Source: Dendrophyllia cribrosa (taxonomy: Eukaryota > Cnidaria > Anthozoa > Scleractinia > Dendrophylliidae). From it: 64,000 nucleotides of DNA. The notes under the pieces are model-generated. The model saw only the letters and a list, made by a program, of their open reading frames with translations, was not told the origin of the DNA and did no database searches. Below are positions 13,001 through 23,967 of the stretch, piece after piece. A program made the position numbers and the translations under genes. Positions within the stretch are counted from its first letter, which is position 1; each line of letters opens with the position of its first letter. Location of the stretch: the NCBI GenBank assembly GCA_024195265.1, contig JAJLRJ010000006.1, positions 17,505,641 through 17,569,640 of the forward strand, given 5' to 3'.

Positions 13001-13482
13001 CTAACAACAGAATGATTTTTCTAGTTTTCAATTTTTTGTTGCACTATATTCTTTCAGGGAAAGTGAACCCCACACAGTGTGAAGCTATCACCATGGTTGC
13101 AGCTCAAGTTATTGGCAACCAAACAGCAGTCTCTGTTGGTGGAAGTAATGGGCACTTTGAACTGAATGTCTTCAAGCCAATGATGATCAGAAATGTCCTT
13201 CAATCTATGAGGCTGATTGGAGATGCTTGTGTAGCATTCACAGATAACTGCGTCGTAGGAATTGAAGCCAATGTAGAGAAAATCAATAAGCTGCGTGATG
13301 AGTCACTCATGTTAGTGACAGCCTTGAACCCTCATATCGGCTACGATAATGCTGCAAAGATTGCTAAGAAGGCTCACAAAGAAGGTACCACGCTAAAAGA
13401 AGCAGCTATTAGCCTGGGGCTGTTGACAGAAGAGCAGTTCACTCAGTGGGTGAGACCGGAGGATATGTTGGGACCAAAGTAA
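4059..13482 (+). CDS. FH: fumarate hydratase (fumarase), eight exons
   Basis: Class II fumarase, which interconverts fumarate and L-malate in the TCA cycle; animals use both mitochondrial and cytosolic forms. Exons: 4059-4166, 5705-5827, 6847-6957, 7479-7655, 10145-10300, 11973-12181, 12458-12645, 13058-13482. All junctions are GT-AG and all phases agree, giving about 498 aa (human about 510). Exon 1 is Arg-rich with no acidic residues (starts [11 protein letters not shown]), a likely mitochondrial presequence. Exon 1 ends in ATG, so Met36 could start a cytosolic form. Visible motifs are [33 protein letters not shown] split over exons 4/5, GRTHTQDATP, and the fumarate lyase signature GSSIMPGKVNP split over exons 7/8. 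The C-terminus MLGPK matches the family. Introns are full of MITEs but no coding lesion is seen. Confidence 0.97.
5898..6360. mobile_element. TTAA-bounded MITE in fumarase intron 2
   Basis: About 463 bp with terminal inverted repeats (GGTGCACCTAA on the left, TTAGGTGCAC on the right) continuing as imperfect complementarity into AATCAACTC/GAGTTGATT and beyond. TTAA flanks both ends (5894-5897 and 6361-6364). No coding sequence. A TTAA target fits Kolobok- or piggyBac-type transposition. Confidence 0.7.
7231..7385. repeat. poly-G and poly-C tracts
   Basis: A run of about 22 G near 7231-7252 is followed about 110 bp later by a run of about 18 C near 7364-7381 in fumarase intron 3. These are simple-sequence tracts that pair as an inverted repeat; the lengths may be assembly-sensitive. 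Confidence 0.8.
7704..8311. mobile_element. hAT-like non-autonomous transposon in fumarase intron 4
   Basis: 608-bp element with near-perfect 23-bp terminal inverted repeats beginning CAGGGCCTCTGATATTACGC, flanked by TTTAAT direct repeats (7698-7703, 8312-8317). The CAGGG start is typical of hAT. Both subterminal regions are packed with TCGCATAAT-like 9-mers in the same orientation, probably transposase-binding sites. No transposase is encoded. Confidence 0.75.
9115..9525. mobile_element. nested MITEs in fumarase intron 4
   Basis: The outer inverted repeat pairs AGTCCC..ACTTTTCGG near 9130-9160 with CCGAAAAGTTATAGGGACT near 9505-9528. Nested inside, 9310-9488 is a smaller element with TIR AGGCCC-GCCTTCACCCA and TTAA at both ends (9306-9309, 9489-9492). 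A related end fragment occurs near 6537-6578. Confidence 0.55.
10745..11600. other. GC-rich unexplained block in fumarase intron 5
   Basis: From about 11100 to 11580 the sequence is much GC-richer than the surrounding intron and is open on both strands (11213-11485 plus, 11313-11576 minus). I recognise no protein. It may be a mobile-element fragment or a relic of another locus. Confidence 0.3.
11693..11785 (+). repeat. tRNA-derived SINE-like sequence
   Basis: A Pol III A-box (TGGTCCAGTGG) and B-box (GGTTCGAATC) sit at tRNA-like spacing and are followed by a long T tract at about 11765-11782. The acceptor and T stems do not pair, so this is a tRNA relic or SINE head, not a functional tRNA gene. 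Confidence 0.55.
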
Positions 13483-13582
13483 TTGAGTTGCATTGGACAA
13501 ATTAAAAGTTAAAAGAACAAAAACAATAGGGCATGTAACAATTTGAACTTCTAGTTGAAACATTTTAGACAGGAAGTTTTAA

Positions 13583-13949
13583 AATAAATTTTGCATGTTA
13601 AAAATTAATACATTTTGCATGACTGTTTTGCAATTGACATATACACTAATAATGCAATGCCAGAAGAAGCGTATTTTATTACAGGGATATGCAAGACTTA
13701 AACTTTTAACTGTGCTTAGGTGTTTTCGACTGTCATTGTGTAGATCAACAGAAACTGATGCAAGTGTTTTTCAAGTTTATTCAAAGGTGATTTAGTTGAA
13801 CTTTTATTTCAAACAATAATTATGAGGTCAAACTTGTTACATGTAGATGGTCTTTTGGCATAAGAACTACCATTAATCAGATTTCATGCATTTTGGCAAG
13901 TTTTGATGGAATGCATGTTAATCTTATTCAGACAAGTAAATTTAATAAA
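13583..13949 (+). terminator. fumarase poly(A) signals
   Basis: AATAAA occurs at 13583-13588, about 100 nt after the fumarase stop, and again at 13944-13949. Either could set the 3' end; I cannot tell which is used. Confidence 0.45.
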
Positions 13950-14275
13950 ACCTGACTGGATCACTAACTGCTGTTGTCATTGTGGTTGCATTTTGTTGCT
14001 GTATAACTGTACCTATAGAAGATAATACATGTACATGGGTGTGTGGAGATATGAAAGTCCTCTTTGAGTGTTCAACTCGATATCTAACAAGAGAGTGCAG
14101 CAAATGAGTGAGATAAAAGCTAAGACACTAATACCGGAGGCTCGACTCAGTTTTTTGCCATGGGGTGTATGCTTTGAAATCAAAATTTCGCAGGGAAGAA
14201 TGCCTCTATTGCTTTCATACTTCACTAAGTTTATGACAAGGGTGGCACCGTGGTTGTGTGGGCTCGTCACTTGTA

Positions 14276-14526
14276 TACAGCTATTTCAATTAACGTTGTC
14301 GGATGAAAGCTCAAAGCTACAAGCCAAGATAGTTGGGATCGGCGCAAAAGAAACGTTTTTCCCGCTCGTCGCATCGCTCATTCGCCAGTTCGCGCCGTTT
14401 CTTTTCGTTTCGCCGCTCCCAACTATCTGCATGCCTGGAACAGGCACTCGGTTTACTCGTTCGGTCTTGACTTGTAGGCTTTGAGCTTTGAGCTTTCGCC
14501 CGACAACGTTAATTGAAATAGCTGTA
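14276..14526. mobile_element. TA-bounded MITE
   Basis: About 250 bp with TIRs beginning TACAGCTATTTCAATTAACG and extending 40 bp or more with mismatches. TA sits at both outer ends (14274-14275, 14527-14528), as expected for Tc1/mariner-type insertion. It directly abuts the broken 5' end of the Penelope-like element. Confidence 0.75.
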
Positions 14527-14529
14527 TAG

Positions 14530-16251
14530 CGGAGGCGGAAAGACACTTGTCTGATTCCACTTTTATCGACAACTGGACTATGATCACACCGTTGAACATA
14601 ATGAAAGAATCGGCACGGTTGTCAGAGAGGCTATTTCTAAAGGAGAGCTACCGGAAACAGCGACCAACCTTATCGTACAACAACCTCGCACGGCTAAGTT
14701 TTATTTACTTCCAAAGATCCACAAGCCAGGTAACCCGGGACGTCCCATCGTATCAGCATGCAGCTGCCCAACGGAGCTTCTTGCCACCTACCTGGACAAG
14801 GTTACTTCTCTAGTTCGCAACTTACCGAGTTATGTAAAAGACACCAATCACATGCTTCAAATTGCGAAGTCATTTCGCTACCCCGGCACCACGAATTACG
14901 TGTTCACGATGGATGTAAAGTCCCTTTATACAGTTATTCCTAATGAAGACGGCCTTACAGCGCTTACGCACTTCCTCAACAAGCGGTCCGTGCTTCAACC
15001 ACCGACAGAAACCTTAGTACGTCTGGCCGAGCTCGTCTTGACGTTAAATACTTTTTCATTTAATGGCAGCTACTACCAGCAGACAGGCGGTGTAGCTATG
15101 GGTAGCCAACTCGGTCCGAACTACGCGTGTTTATTCATGGGACACACGGAGGGGCGGATCTTTCAACAATATAGTGGCAGACGGCCAGACTTATACAAGC
15201 GATACATTGACGACATTTTTGGAGCCGCGTCTTGCAGTAGGGATGAAATCGAGGATTTCGCCTCATTCGTTAACAATTTTCACCCGAGCCTGAAATTCAC
15301 TTGGTCGATTTTCCTGATGACAAAATACCATTTCTTGACCTTTATCTGAAACCTACGCCGGACCACCTCACCACTACCATTCATTACAAAGATACCGACA
15401 CACATTGCTACCTTAATTACGAATCATCCCACCCGCTTAGATGCAAGAACTCAATTCCGTACAGCCAACTTCTGCGATTGAGATGAATCTGCAGCGATGA
15501 TGATGATTTCCAAAACAAGAGTAAGGAGATGGCCTATTTTTTCAGACAAAGACAGTACCCCCGAGAGATCATAGACCGAGCGCTGACCAGAGTGTCTACA
15601 ATCACCCGTGAAATGGCTCTCGGAGTGAACATGGAAACAACATCACACCAGTCCACGGTACCGTTGGTGCTGACCTACCACCCCACTAACACCAAAGTAA
15701 AGAATATCCTCACCAGAAATTTTCACCTCCTGCAAAATGATTCAGAAACGAGAGACGTCTTTCGTCCCGTCCGTATCTTGCACGCCTACCGTAGAGACCT
15801 GAATTTGCGTGACTCCCTCGTTCGTAGCGCTTTCCAACAGGACACGACACTCGCCGAAGATACTGGAACGTTCCCATGTAACCGCCCGCGTTGCAAAACC
15901 TGCCGACACACCAGCGCCTCGCCCACCATCCACGCTCCAGGTGGTCCCATATCTGTCCGTGGCAGATTTAGCTGTACCACAACCAACCTCGTGTACGCCA
16001 TCCAGTGCCGGGCCTGTGATAAGACTTACATTGGAGAAACAAGACGACGCCTGGCCGAGAGGTTCAGAGAACATTTGCAGTCAACTAGAAACAACACCGA
16101 TCTTCCTGTTGGCCGTCACTTTGCATCTTCGGGTCACAGCATCGAGGACATGTTTGTTTCGGTGATCCGGTCGGGTTTTGGAGATACCGTGGAGCGACGC
16201 CGTGCGGAGGCGAGGATGATTTTCATTTGTGCACTTTTGAATAAATTTTAA
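14530..16251 (+). mobile_element. Penelope-like retroelement, 5' truncated, decayed
   Basis: The reverse transcriptase part runs from about 14555. It shows the KFYLLPKIHKPGNPGRPIVS region (14695 on), the catalytic MDVKSLYT motif (about 14908) and YIDDIFG (about 15202). The reading frame then shifts near 15310, and a TGA at 15484 interrupts a further RT/thumb frame. From 15529 to 16251 a clean 240-codon frame encodes the linker zinc motif (CNRPRCKTC) and a GIY-YIG endonuclease (YAIQC, YIGETRRRLAERF), ending in LLNKF. It copies itself by target-primed reverse transcription when intact. The 5' end is lost at the adjacent MITE. It is not functional as it stands. Confidence 0.9.
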
Positions 16252-17980
16252 ACGTGTTACATGTGCATGACCGCAGCCTTATGTTAATTGCCATTGTAGT
16301 CATTGTACTATGAAAAGAATTTTCACGATCGCTTTGGAGCATGCAGGCATTGCAAACGTGTTGTTTCAAAAGCGCACAAATATGTAGAATGTAGACAAAA
16401 GAGAAAGTCCTGAAATAAACCAGCTGTCAACAAATAATACGGCAATGAAACTTTGGAAGACGAATGCAAAAGTCCCCTATAATTTTAATTTTATTTCGCG
16501 CCCTTAAAGTGATTCAATGCACTTGAAATTTGCAGAGATAGTGCATTACATGTACAACTTTAGATCAAAAGATTTTAAAAAAATTTCATCGACTAGTTTT
16601 TAAATAAACGCTTCCCTAACAAAAGTGTTACTTCTGTGAGTAGAATGAGCATATTTAAGACATTGCTTCCGATCACATCAACTGAAATCTAGTGAAGCAA
16701 ACAGGACGAAACCTTCAAGGAATGTAGTTTTAATGGCACATGAACAATATATGGTGAAAATATTATTTCAATTTGTCAGGAAAACGCTGGCATCGACGAA
16801 ATAACAGAAAGTAATGCGAATTTTTATATTTTTGATGGAAAATATTCAACTCAATTTTATTCGAAAACGCTCTCAGAATTTTTACAAACTTTGCAGTCTT
16901 GAAGACATACGTCTAGACTATAAGAGGCATACAGTCGTTTTAATAGTTTAGGTCTAGATGTTGAGAAAATTACTCATATGCAAAAACCATGACGTCATCA
17001 GATCGTTGTTATGGTAACACTGATGTCAATCAAATCTACTTTTTTGGAAAGTTCATTTCATCTCTAGTATATGTGTGAAGCAGCTTGCCTGACGGATCTC
17101 AGACAGTGAAGTATCAGCCGTTCAAAGTTGGGGTGTTATGTCGCCAAAAAACCCAGTCGAGTCACCTTAAACTCCATAAAATATTTGTTTGAAAATTAAA
17201 ACCGTCACTTCGTTCGGCACAGTAACCCCCGAACAACTTTGTTTGCAGGTTTCTCGCGCCAACTTAGTTCCAATGTAGTTCCAATATAGACCCCCAGGGC
17301 TGTCCACCTTTTGCTTCCATATACATTGTATGGAGATGGGCACAGATACGTCTAATGAGCTTCACACGACTGTTCAGATTTGTTTCCTACCCAGTGGGTT
17401 TTATGAGTTTTAAACACCAAATGCTTAGCGCCCGTGCCTCGAGTTAAAAAAAAAACGTTTGATTACCAGGACTTAACGAATGTTAGCGCTATTTATGTCC
17501 ACAAAATATATGGGTAGAAACGACCAGAAAATGAAATGTGAGAAATTTACGCTTATTTCAGATCAATTAAACTTTATTTAGTCAAAATGCACTTTTCCTA
17601 TAGCCCATGCTTAAATTTTTGGGGACCCTTCATCCAAAGGTGAATAATTAATTAGTCTGGCATCCTCTATTTGAGCTAGGCAAAGTACTTCATGTACGTA
17701 TGGCACATCAAGTGTACATGCAGGTACCGGTATAATCATTCAATGATTCTACCCTGTAGTGGCTGGCATAATACTGGGTTTCATATCACGACCTCCTATT
17801 TAGCTGGTACATGTACATGCACATGTTAGGTTCTCTGTTAACAAGTCGTGTGTTCAAATACCACAGAATAACTGATATTGTTTTATACATGTATTTTTTT
17901 TTTCAAAAAAAATGGTAAGTGGTATGTCTAAACATGATGTACAGAGTACAATAAGTTCATATTTCACTGCATACACTGTG
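16252..17980. other. intergenic, no gene seen
   Basis: AT-rich sequence between the Penelope-like element and the DNAJC24 3' end. I see no coding frame, tRNA or clear repeat boundary. Confidence 0.5.
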
Positions 17981-18127
17981 TAGACCTTTTTGCAGATATG
18001 GCAGCCATATTGATTTTGCCCCCTGGGTATCCCATAATGACCATGTATTTATTTTAATTTCAGTGGTTATTATGGGATGCCCAGGGGGAAAATCAATATG
18101 GCTGCTGCTCTGTCTGCAAATGGTCTA
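17981..18127. mobile_element. foldback MITE
   Basis: A palindrome pairs TAGACC....GCAGATATGGC-GCCATATTGATTTTGCCCCCTGGG with its complement ending at TGGTCTA; the loop is about 45 bp. It lies just downstream of the DNAJC24 stop and contains TTTATT, which on the minus strand is a possible poly(A) signal for that gene. Confidence 0.65.
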
Positions 18128-18220
18128 TTCCTAAGATATGGTATGAGAGCAGGTGAAAGGGCAATAAAGTCTTGATGTGCTCTGTTCCTTTGCAATATAA
18201 TTGGCAGATGCCTTTTTTTA

Positions 18221-21200
18221 TCAGCTTTTTTCCATTGTAGCTGTTTTCTGGTCTTCATCATTTGCACCATCTGAAAGCACATTGTACAATACTTTAATGC
18301 TCAAGGTACAGTCTGAGCAACACACAATGTTGTGTCCATTGTCCAAATCACTCTCAGTAATCACATACTCCCCACTGCAACGGCATCCACTGGAGTAACT
18401 CCCTGAATCTGAAGAAAAAAATAAAAACAAATGAAGTATACTGTATTTTGGTGGTTTCATGCTTTAACCTTAACACTAGCAATTCACTAGCACTTAAGCA
18501 AGCTTTCACTAGCAATGCACATACAAGATCTCATATAAACTCTGGGAAATGCAAGGATCAAAATAATGTTGCTTGGACCACTAGTAAAAATCAACCACAG
18601 AGCAATATTGTGGATGTACTTGAAAGAAATAACTGGTATCAATGCTGCATTGATTATTTTTAGTGTGCCTACAACCAAACTACACCATATGTGGGATTTT
18701 TATTGTTATATATACTGTACTTGTGATTTTGTCCATAACTAATATTAAACTTGTAATTTTAGCTATGAGCATCTGTTTATTAAAGGGAACCTTCGCTACT
18801 CTAATTGATGTTAAATTAATGGAAATAAAAGTCTAAATTTCAGTTCTTTTAATAACAAGTGAAAACAAAATTTTAGTGTACAATAAAATTGGATATGAAT
18901 ATCACCTACATGCACATGTATTTTCGCTTTTTAATTTCCAGCACACTGTCATCTTGAATTTTTGTGATGTCATATGGTTGCTGAATTGTTGCATTCAAAA
19001 GAAGGTCGATTCTGAACAATACAAGCAAGCATACATGTATGACGTCATAAAAATTCAAAATGGCAGTGTGCTGGAAATTTAAAAGTGAAAATATTAGGCA
19101 AAATTCCTATCCAATTTTTTGTACACTAATTTTCCTTCCACTTGTTATTAAAATAATTCAAATTTAGACTTTACAGTGTATTTGAAACAATTTAACATCG
19201 ATTTGTTAGAACAGTGGATGTTCACATGGAAACCAGCTTTAATTTAATTGTCTGTGGCAAGCATTCTACAATAAAGTTATGTAGGAACATACACTACTGT
19301 ATACTGCTCCTTGCAGCATAATAGAATCACTGATGGCGGATATCATGTATTTTATTGATCATTTTTACCTTCATGATATTCCATGTCATCTAGATCCACC
19401 TCAGCACTAACTGGCCAATCTTGTGACAAACCCCACTCTATAATAATACAAAATTAACACTAGTATATTATCAGGGTTCATACTCTTTTCAGATTTTAAA
19501 ATTCCATGACTTTCCATGACCTTTTCCATGACCTTTTCAAATTTTTCATGACCAAGAGTTCAACAGTTGTTTTCAAAATTTTATCAAAACAATAATTTTT
19601 TTTTAATTTTTCATCTTGCCTTATTATTCCCACAGCGTATGCTGCCTTAGTGATTTTGTACCATGAACATAATTTTCCATGACTTTCCATGACTTTCCAT
19701 GACCCACACTTAAATTCCATGACTTTCCAGGCCTGGAAATTAAGTTATACAATTCCATGACCGTACGAACCCTGATTATTATCTCCCACTGAAAAAAAAA
19801 TCATATCTGAACACATGTGAAGATACCAATTTTGTCCTCACTGTAAAGAGTGAAGATATCAATATCTTTATGTTACGGTAGCCACCATGTTTACCCTTAT
19901 TAAATGTCAAACAAACTAAACGGTGTTGGCCTATAATAGAAACATCTTTGTATCTTCCTGCCATCTATTTTTTTTTACTGCTTACCTGTATTTATTTAAA
20001 TACTTATGTACATCACAACAAACAGAAAATACTAAATTCAGCTACTTTGTTTTATACACAGAAATATATGCATAGTACAAGGAAAATAAGAAAACAAATT
20101 TCGGAAAAAGATCAGAAAAGTTTGTACAACATTCGGACATGATTCCAAGAATTTTGAAAATCTTTGGAAAATTGCTTATTATTAAACTTTGTAATTAGTG
20201 TCCTTTATATATGTATTATTATATCATAAACAAAGTAACACAAAGCTGCTTGCAGATATGAAATTTCTCCTCTCATATTCAACTCAATATCTCACAAGTG
20301 AGGCTCAAAGAGAAATTTCATATCTCAGCGCATCCATACATGTACATGAACAAATTTTTCTTAACAAGGCTGGTGTGCAAAAATATGCACATTAATGAAT
20401 GCAAATGTAGTGTACTTTGACCTACACTTGTGTAAACCTTGACATTACATACTACATGTGTACCTTTTATTCCTACTCAGAGTAAAAATCAGGTTATTCC
20501 TTACCTTTCAACTGCTTGTCACAATTTCTCCTTGTCTCTTGGTCATTTAGAAGTTTCCATGCCTTATCAATGGCCAAAAACTTTTCATTAGCTTTGTTGC
20601 GATCCTCCTGAGTTAAGGATTCATAAAGCTTATCGGGATGAAACTGAAACAACAAGCAATAAAAAGGTACAGTGGAACCTGTGACAATGGACACCCCTCA
20701 TAAAGCAGACACTGAGTCATGGTAACAATATGACAGTAGATTGCCATATTACATCTTAGTATCCCAGTTTAAAGACACAGAAGCTATTATAAATAAAGGA
20801 ATTTCAGTTGAATAATAAATCTATTATTCAATGGTTTAAGAGTAAATACATGCAGACAATTTTTACTCATTGTTTGCATTTTTTCTTACCCCTACGGGGC
20901 TTGAATAAACACAAAACAACTCGTAAAATATCCAGTATTATCTCTTAAACCATCGAATAAGGTGTAAGTATTCACTTCCCAGAAGCAGACACATCTCCGA
21001 TGCGGACACTTACAGGTATCCGAGTGGCGTATAGTCCAGTTTCGAGTTAACCAAGACCAATGAATAAAGACTAAACCAAGACATTTTTACTGGGTTAGTC
21101 TGGATCTGAACTACATGACAGGGATGTAGATACTCACAAATATCTCTGTGTATTGTTTAATTTCAAGCTCCAGTGCCTTCCCTCCAGTATTTGTGAATAT

Positions 21201-21896
21201 CAGTTTTTTAGATTGAAATGAGCCATGTAAAAATGCGTCGTTGGTGTTTGTATTTAGCAGTAGTATTAAACTTGAAAAGGGGTTATTCAGTCTAAAGCAT
21301 ATCCACTTAGGGAGGTTTCCGCCACTGTATTCTTTTACAAAATTTTCTGGTTGAAAAACTTAAAGTGTTCAATGTAACCTCTAAATTAAAAACATGAATG
21401 TACAGTATTATGAACGGCGTTAAAAGATACATTCAGTTTGGAGAAACTGCACAATACAGATACACTTTTGGAGGCATATATATTTGGTGGGTCGATCGTT
21501 TGGCTCGGTTGTGGCGGGCAAAACAAGCCAGCTGATCGTGATTAATTTGTACCGCTGGTGTGATATTAATCGATTTTACCAATACATTAAAGCGTAGATG
21601 TTTATTCTATACTAAGACTGTTTTATTTGCAATAGGTCTTGATAGAAGCAGACTATAGTGATTGCTAAGAATGAGGACAGCTCTGAACACGTCGAGCTGA
21701 ATTAGTGTAAAGTGTACCCCGGTGTACCGTGTATGCATAATTTCAGACGACTACTAGATTAGAAATAAAATAAAATTAGTTTTCAAACCTTGAGCACAAG
21801 TCTCTGGTAAGCTCGTTTTATTTCCTCGTGGCTGGAGTTTACCGAAACGCCAAGCACGTTATAAGGGTTACTGATTTCAGAGGAATTACCCTCCAT
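18221..21896 (-). CDS. DNAJC24: DnaJ homolog C24 / diphthamide biosynthesis protein 4, four exons
   Basis: J-domain cochaperone with a CSL (DPH-type) zinc finger, which supports diphthamide synthesis on elongation factor 2. Exons on the minus strand: 21896-21789, 20643-20505, 19437-19369, 18408-18221; all GT-AG with matching phases, giving about 167 aa (human 149). The J domain spans exons 1-2: NPYNVLGVSVNSSHEEIKRAY, with the HPDK loop starting exon 2, then a KAWKLL helix. Exon 3 carries the acidic linker WGLSQDWPVSAEVDLDDMEY. Exon 4 carries the zinc ligands in GCRCSGEY and CCSDCTLSIKV. The C-terminus is a short acidic/Lys tail. It shares a divergent promoter with the mL48 gene. Intron 3 holds a TTAA MITE and a hAT-like MITE. 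Confidence 0.93.
18784..19238. mobile_element. TTAA-bounded MITE, family A, copy 1
   Basis: About 455 bp inside DNAJC24 intron 3, with imperfect TIRs (AGGGAACCTTC on the left) and TTAA at 18780-18783 and 19239-19242. Internal arms TAATAACAAGTG and CACTTGTTATTA and the TTCAAAATGGC core are shared with the copy at 46671-47081. The AGGG start plus TTAA target suggests a Kolobok-like parent. Confidence 0.75.
19472..19774. mobile_element. hAT-like MITE with TTCCATGAC repeats
   Basis: 303 bp with ends CAGGGTTCATAC and GTACGAACCCTG, flanked by ATTAT on both sides. The interior carries many copies of TTCCATGACTT on the plus strand at both ends, which look like subterminal binding repeats. It sits in DNAJC24 intron 2. 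Confidence 0.65.
20254..20326. repeat. short palindrome in DNAJC24 intron 2
   Basis: AGATATGAAATTTCTC is paired with GAGAAATTTCATATCT around a loop of about 40 bp containing AACTCAATATCTCACAAG. Related text occurs at 14047-14095 (GAGATATGAAAGTCC..., CTCGATATCTAACAAG), so it is an interspersed family. Confidence 0.5.
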
Positions 21897-22070
21897 GAAC
21901 GTTCGCCATTTTGAAAACCGTGTTCTTACGAGGAGAATGAGCTCTAGTACTATTCTTATCACATATTTGATTGGTTTATCTTGCGTGCTGGGTACCAGCA
22001 TGGAACCAATCAAAAACATTTATATAAAACGGCCCAAATTTGCATGGTTACCAAGCATTTGTAAAACAAA
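21897..22070. promoter_or_regulatory. divergent DNAJC24 / mL48 promoter
   Basis: Only 174 bp separate the two start codons. The interval holds ATTGG at 21970-21974 (CCAAT on the minus strand), CCAAT at 22006-22010 (plus strand) and a TATATAAAA at 22021-22029, 42 nt before the mL48 ATG. Divergent CCAAT boxes are common in bidirectional housekeeping promoters. Activity in both directions is inferred. Confidence 0.6.
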
Positions 22071-23924
22071 ATGGCGACTCTTCGATGCTTGGGACATGCA
22101 TGCCGATGTTTACAATTAGTGCGAAGAATACAACCTTCAATCGCTGGTAGCAATTGTTTTTCGCTTAGATGTGAGGTATGTTTCGGTGCTGTCTCTCAGA
22201 ACAGAAATTCCAGTGTAATTAATTTGAGAATTTCATCTGGTCGATAATTTCTGTAAAAGCTAAGACCTCTTAAATTAAGATACACAGTGAAGTCCCGTTA
22301 TCTCGAACTCAACTTAGGCCGTGTCCGTGGATTTGCGTTAGTGTATCACTGTAACATTACCCTGAATATCTTGAACCAAATTTGTGTCCACGAGAGATAA
22401 TTTTGTCGCATCCCCCCCCCCCCGATATCTTGAACCAACACCAACAAGAGGAAAACATCTGGATTTTAATCATGAAGCTTCTGAATTGCAAGCATCAATT
22501 CCTCGAGACCACGAGCAGTCTCACTTTCCCAGCTTAGTCCATCAAGCGAGAAAAATAAAAACATTGACGAGTGGTTAACGGCTGTGAAAAACTGGGGTGA
22601 GACAAGCGCACAGGAAAAGAGAGAGACTACAGACAAATCCACGGTGTTTGACCTTTTCTCGCGCACTCGTGTCACCCCAGTTTTTGCGCGGCCATGATCC
22701 GCTTGTCGATGGACTAAGCTGAGAAAGAGGGACTGCTCATAGTCTACAATTCCTCTGTTGCACCCATGCAGTACTGTACATTGTGACACAAAATATATCA
22801 CTTTGTACTTCTTTAAATGTTTCAAAAGTTCTTCTCTCGGGGTTTTCATTTTTTTTTAGTTTTATTTTATATTGCATTACTGTACCTGTACCTGTACCTG
22901 TACCTGTACCTGCACTATTAGTTTACTATACAATACATTAGTATATACTGAAACAGTGGATAGCATTGTTGGTGCACTCTGATTGGCTACTGAAACTCGA
23001 AATAGAAAGTGCTATTCACCTCCCAGCAATTTGCGCGCGAAAATTGTAATCATTGACAGGAATAAATGAGTTAAAAAGCATCATTTTCTTTCTTTATTTT
23101 TTTTTTATGACATCTTTATTAACACTCACAAATTACCTACATGTACACCAGACACATCTGCAACATTAAAAACATATCTACAACAAATTATTCGTACATA
23201 TAATGTATGTTATATAAATATAATATAATCATATAAGAAGGTTGCTTGATCAAATTAAGACGAGGATCATTTTCTTTATATTATCTCACTGTTTCAGTAT
23301 AATTTATACTAAAACTATTCACCTCAGTGTAGGTGGGTAGTGGTGGATATTTACCTCGCCGCTTCGCTGCTCAGTAAATATCCACCACTACCCACCTCCA
23401 CGTCGGTGAATAGTTGTTAAATATTCCTTTTTGCAGAAGAAAGAGAAACTTGACACCAACTTAGTTATCTTGAACTTTTTACTGGTCCCCAGGAGATTTG
23501 AGACAATGGGGCTCCACTGTATTGTGTATAAAAATTATGTAAATTAGGAAATGCATGGCTGTGCAATACTATTCTATGCTTTCAACTGCATTCAAAATCT
23601 GCCACATTTGCTTGTTGAAGACAGATCTTGTGATAACAGGAATTATAATATGACCGTACGGCCCCGCTGATGCAATCCTACAGAAAATAGAATCACAAGG
23701 TGACATGAACGGGGCCGGATGGGTTGGCGTGAGCCGGTTCGGAAAAAGCCGTCCGGTCCCGCTCGAGTTCAAGCGACCCCTCACTGCACAACTATTCTTG
23801 TACTTTCTAGTCATATTATAAAATACTCATTGACTGAGTTAGGTCGGGCTGGACAGGAAAATATTTGGCTCTTGGTCATGGCGCACGGACCTCGCTACGC
23901 TCGGTCCGTACGCCATGACCTCGA

Positions 23925-23967
<43 letters not shown>

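Noticed and set aside
14068..14484. 138-codon frame upstream of the Penelope-like element
   Set aside because: It runs across a MITE boundary and its TIR; no domain.
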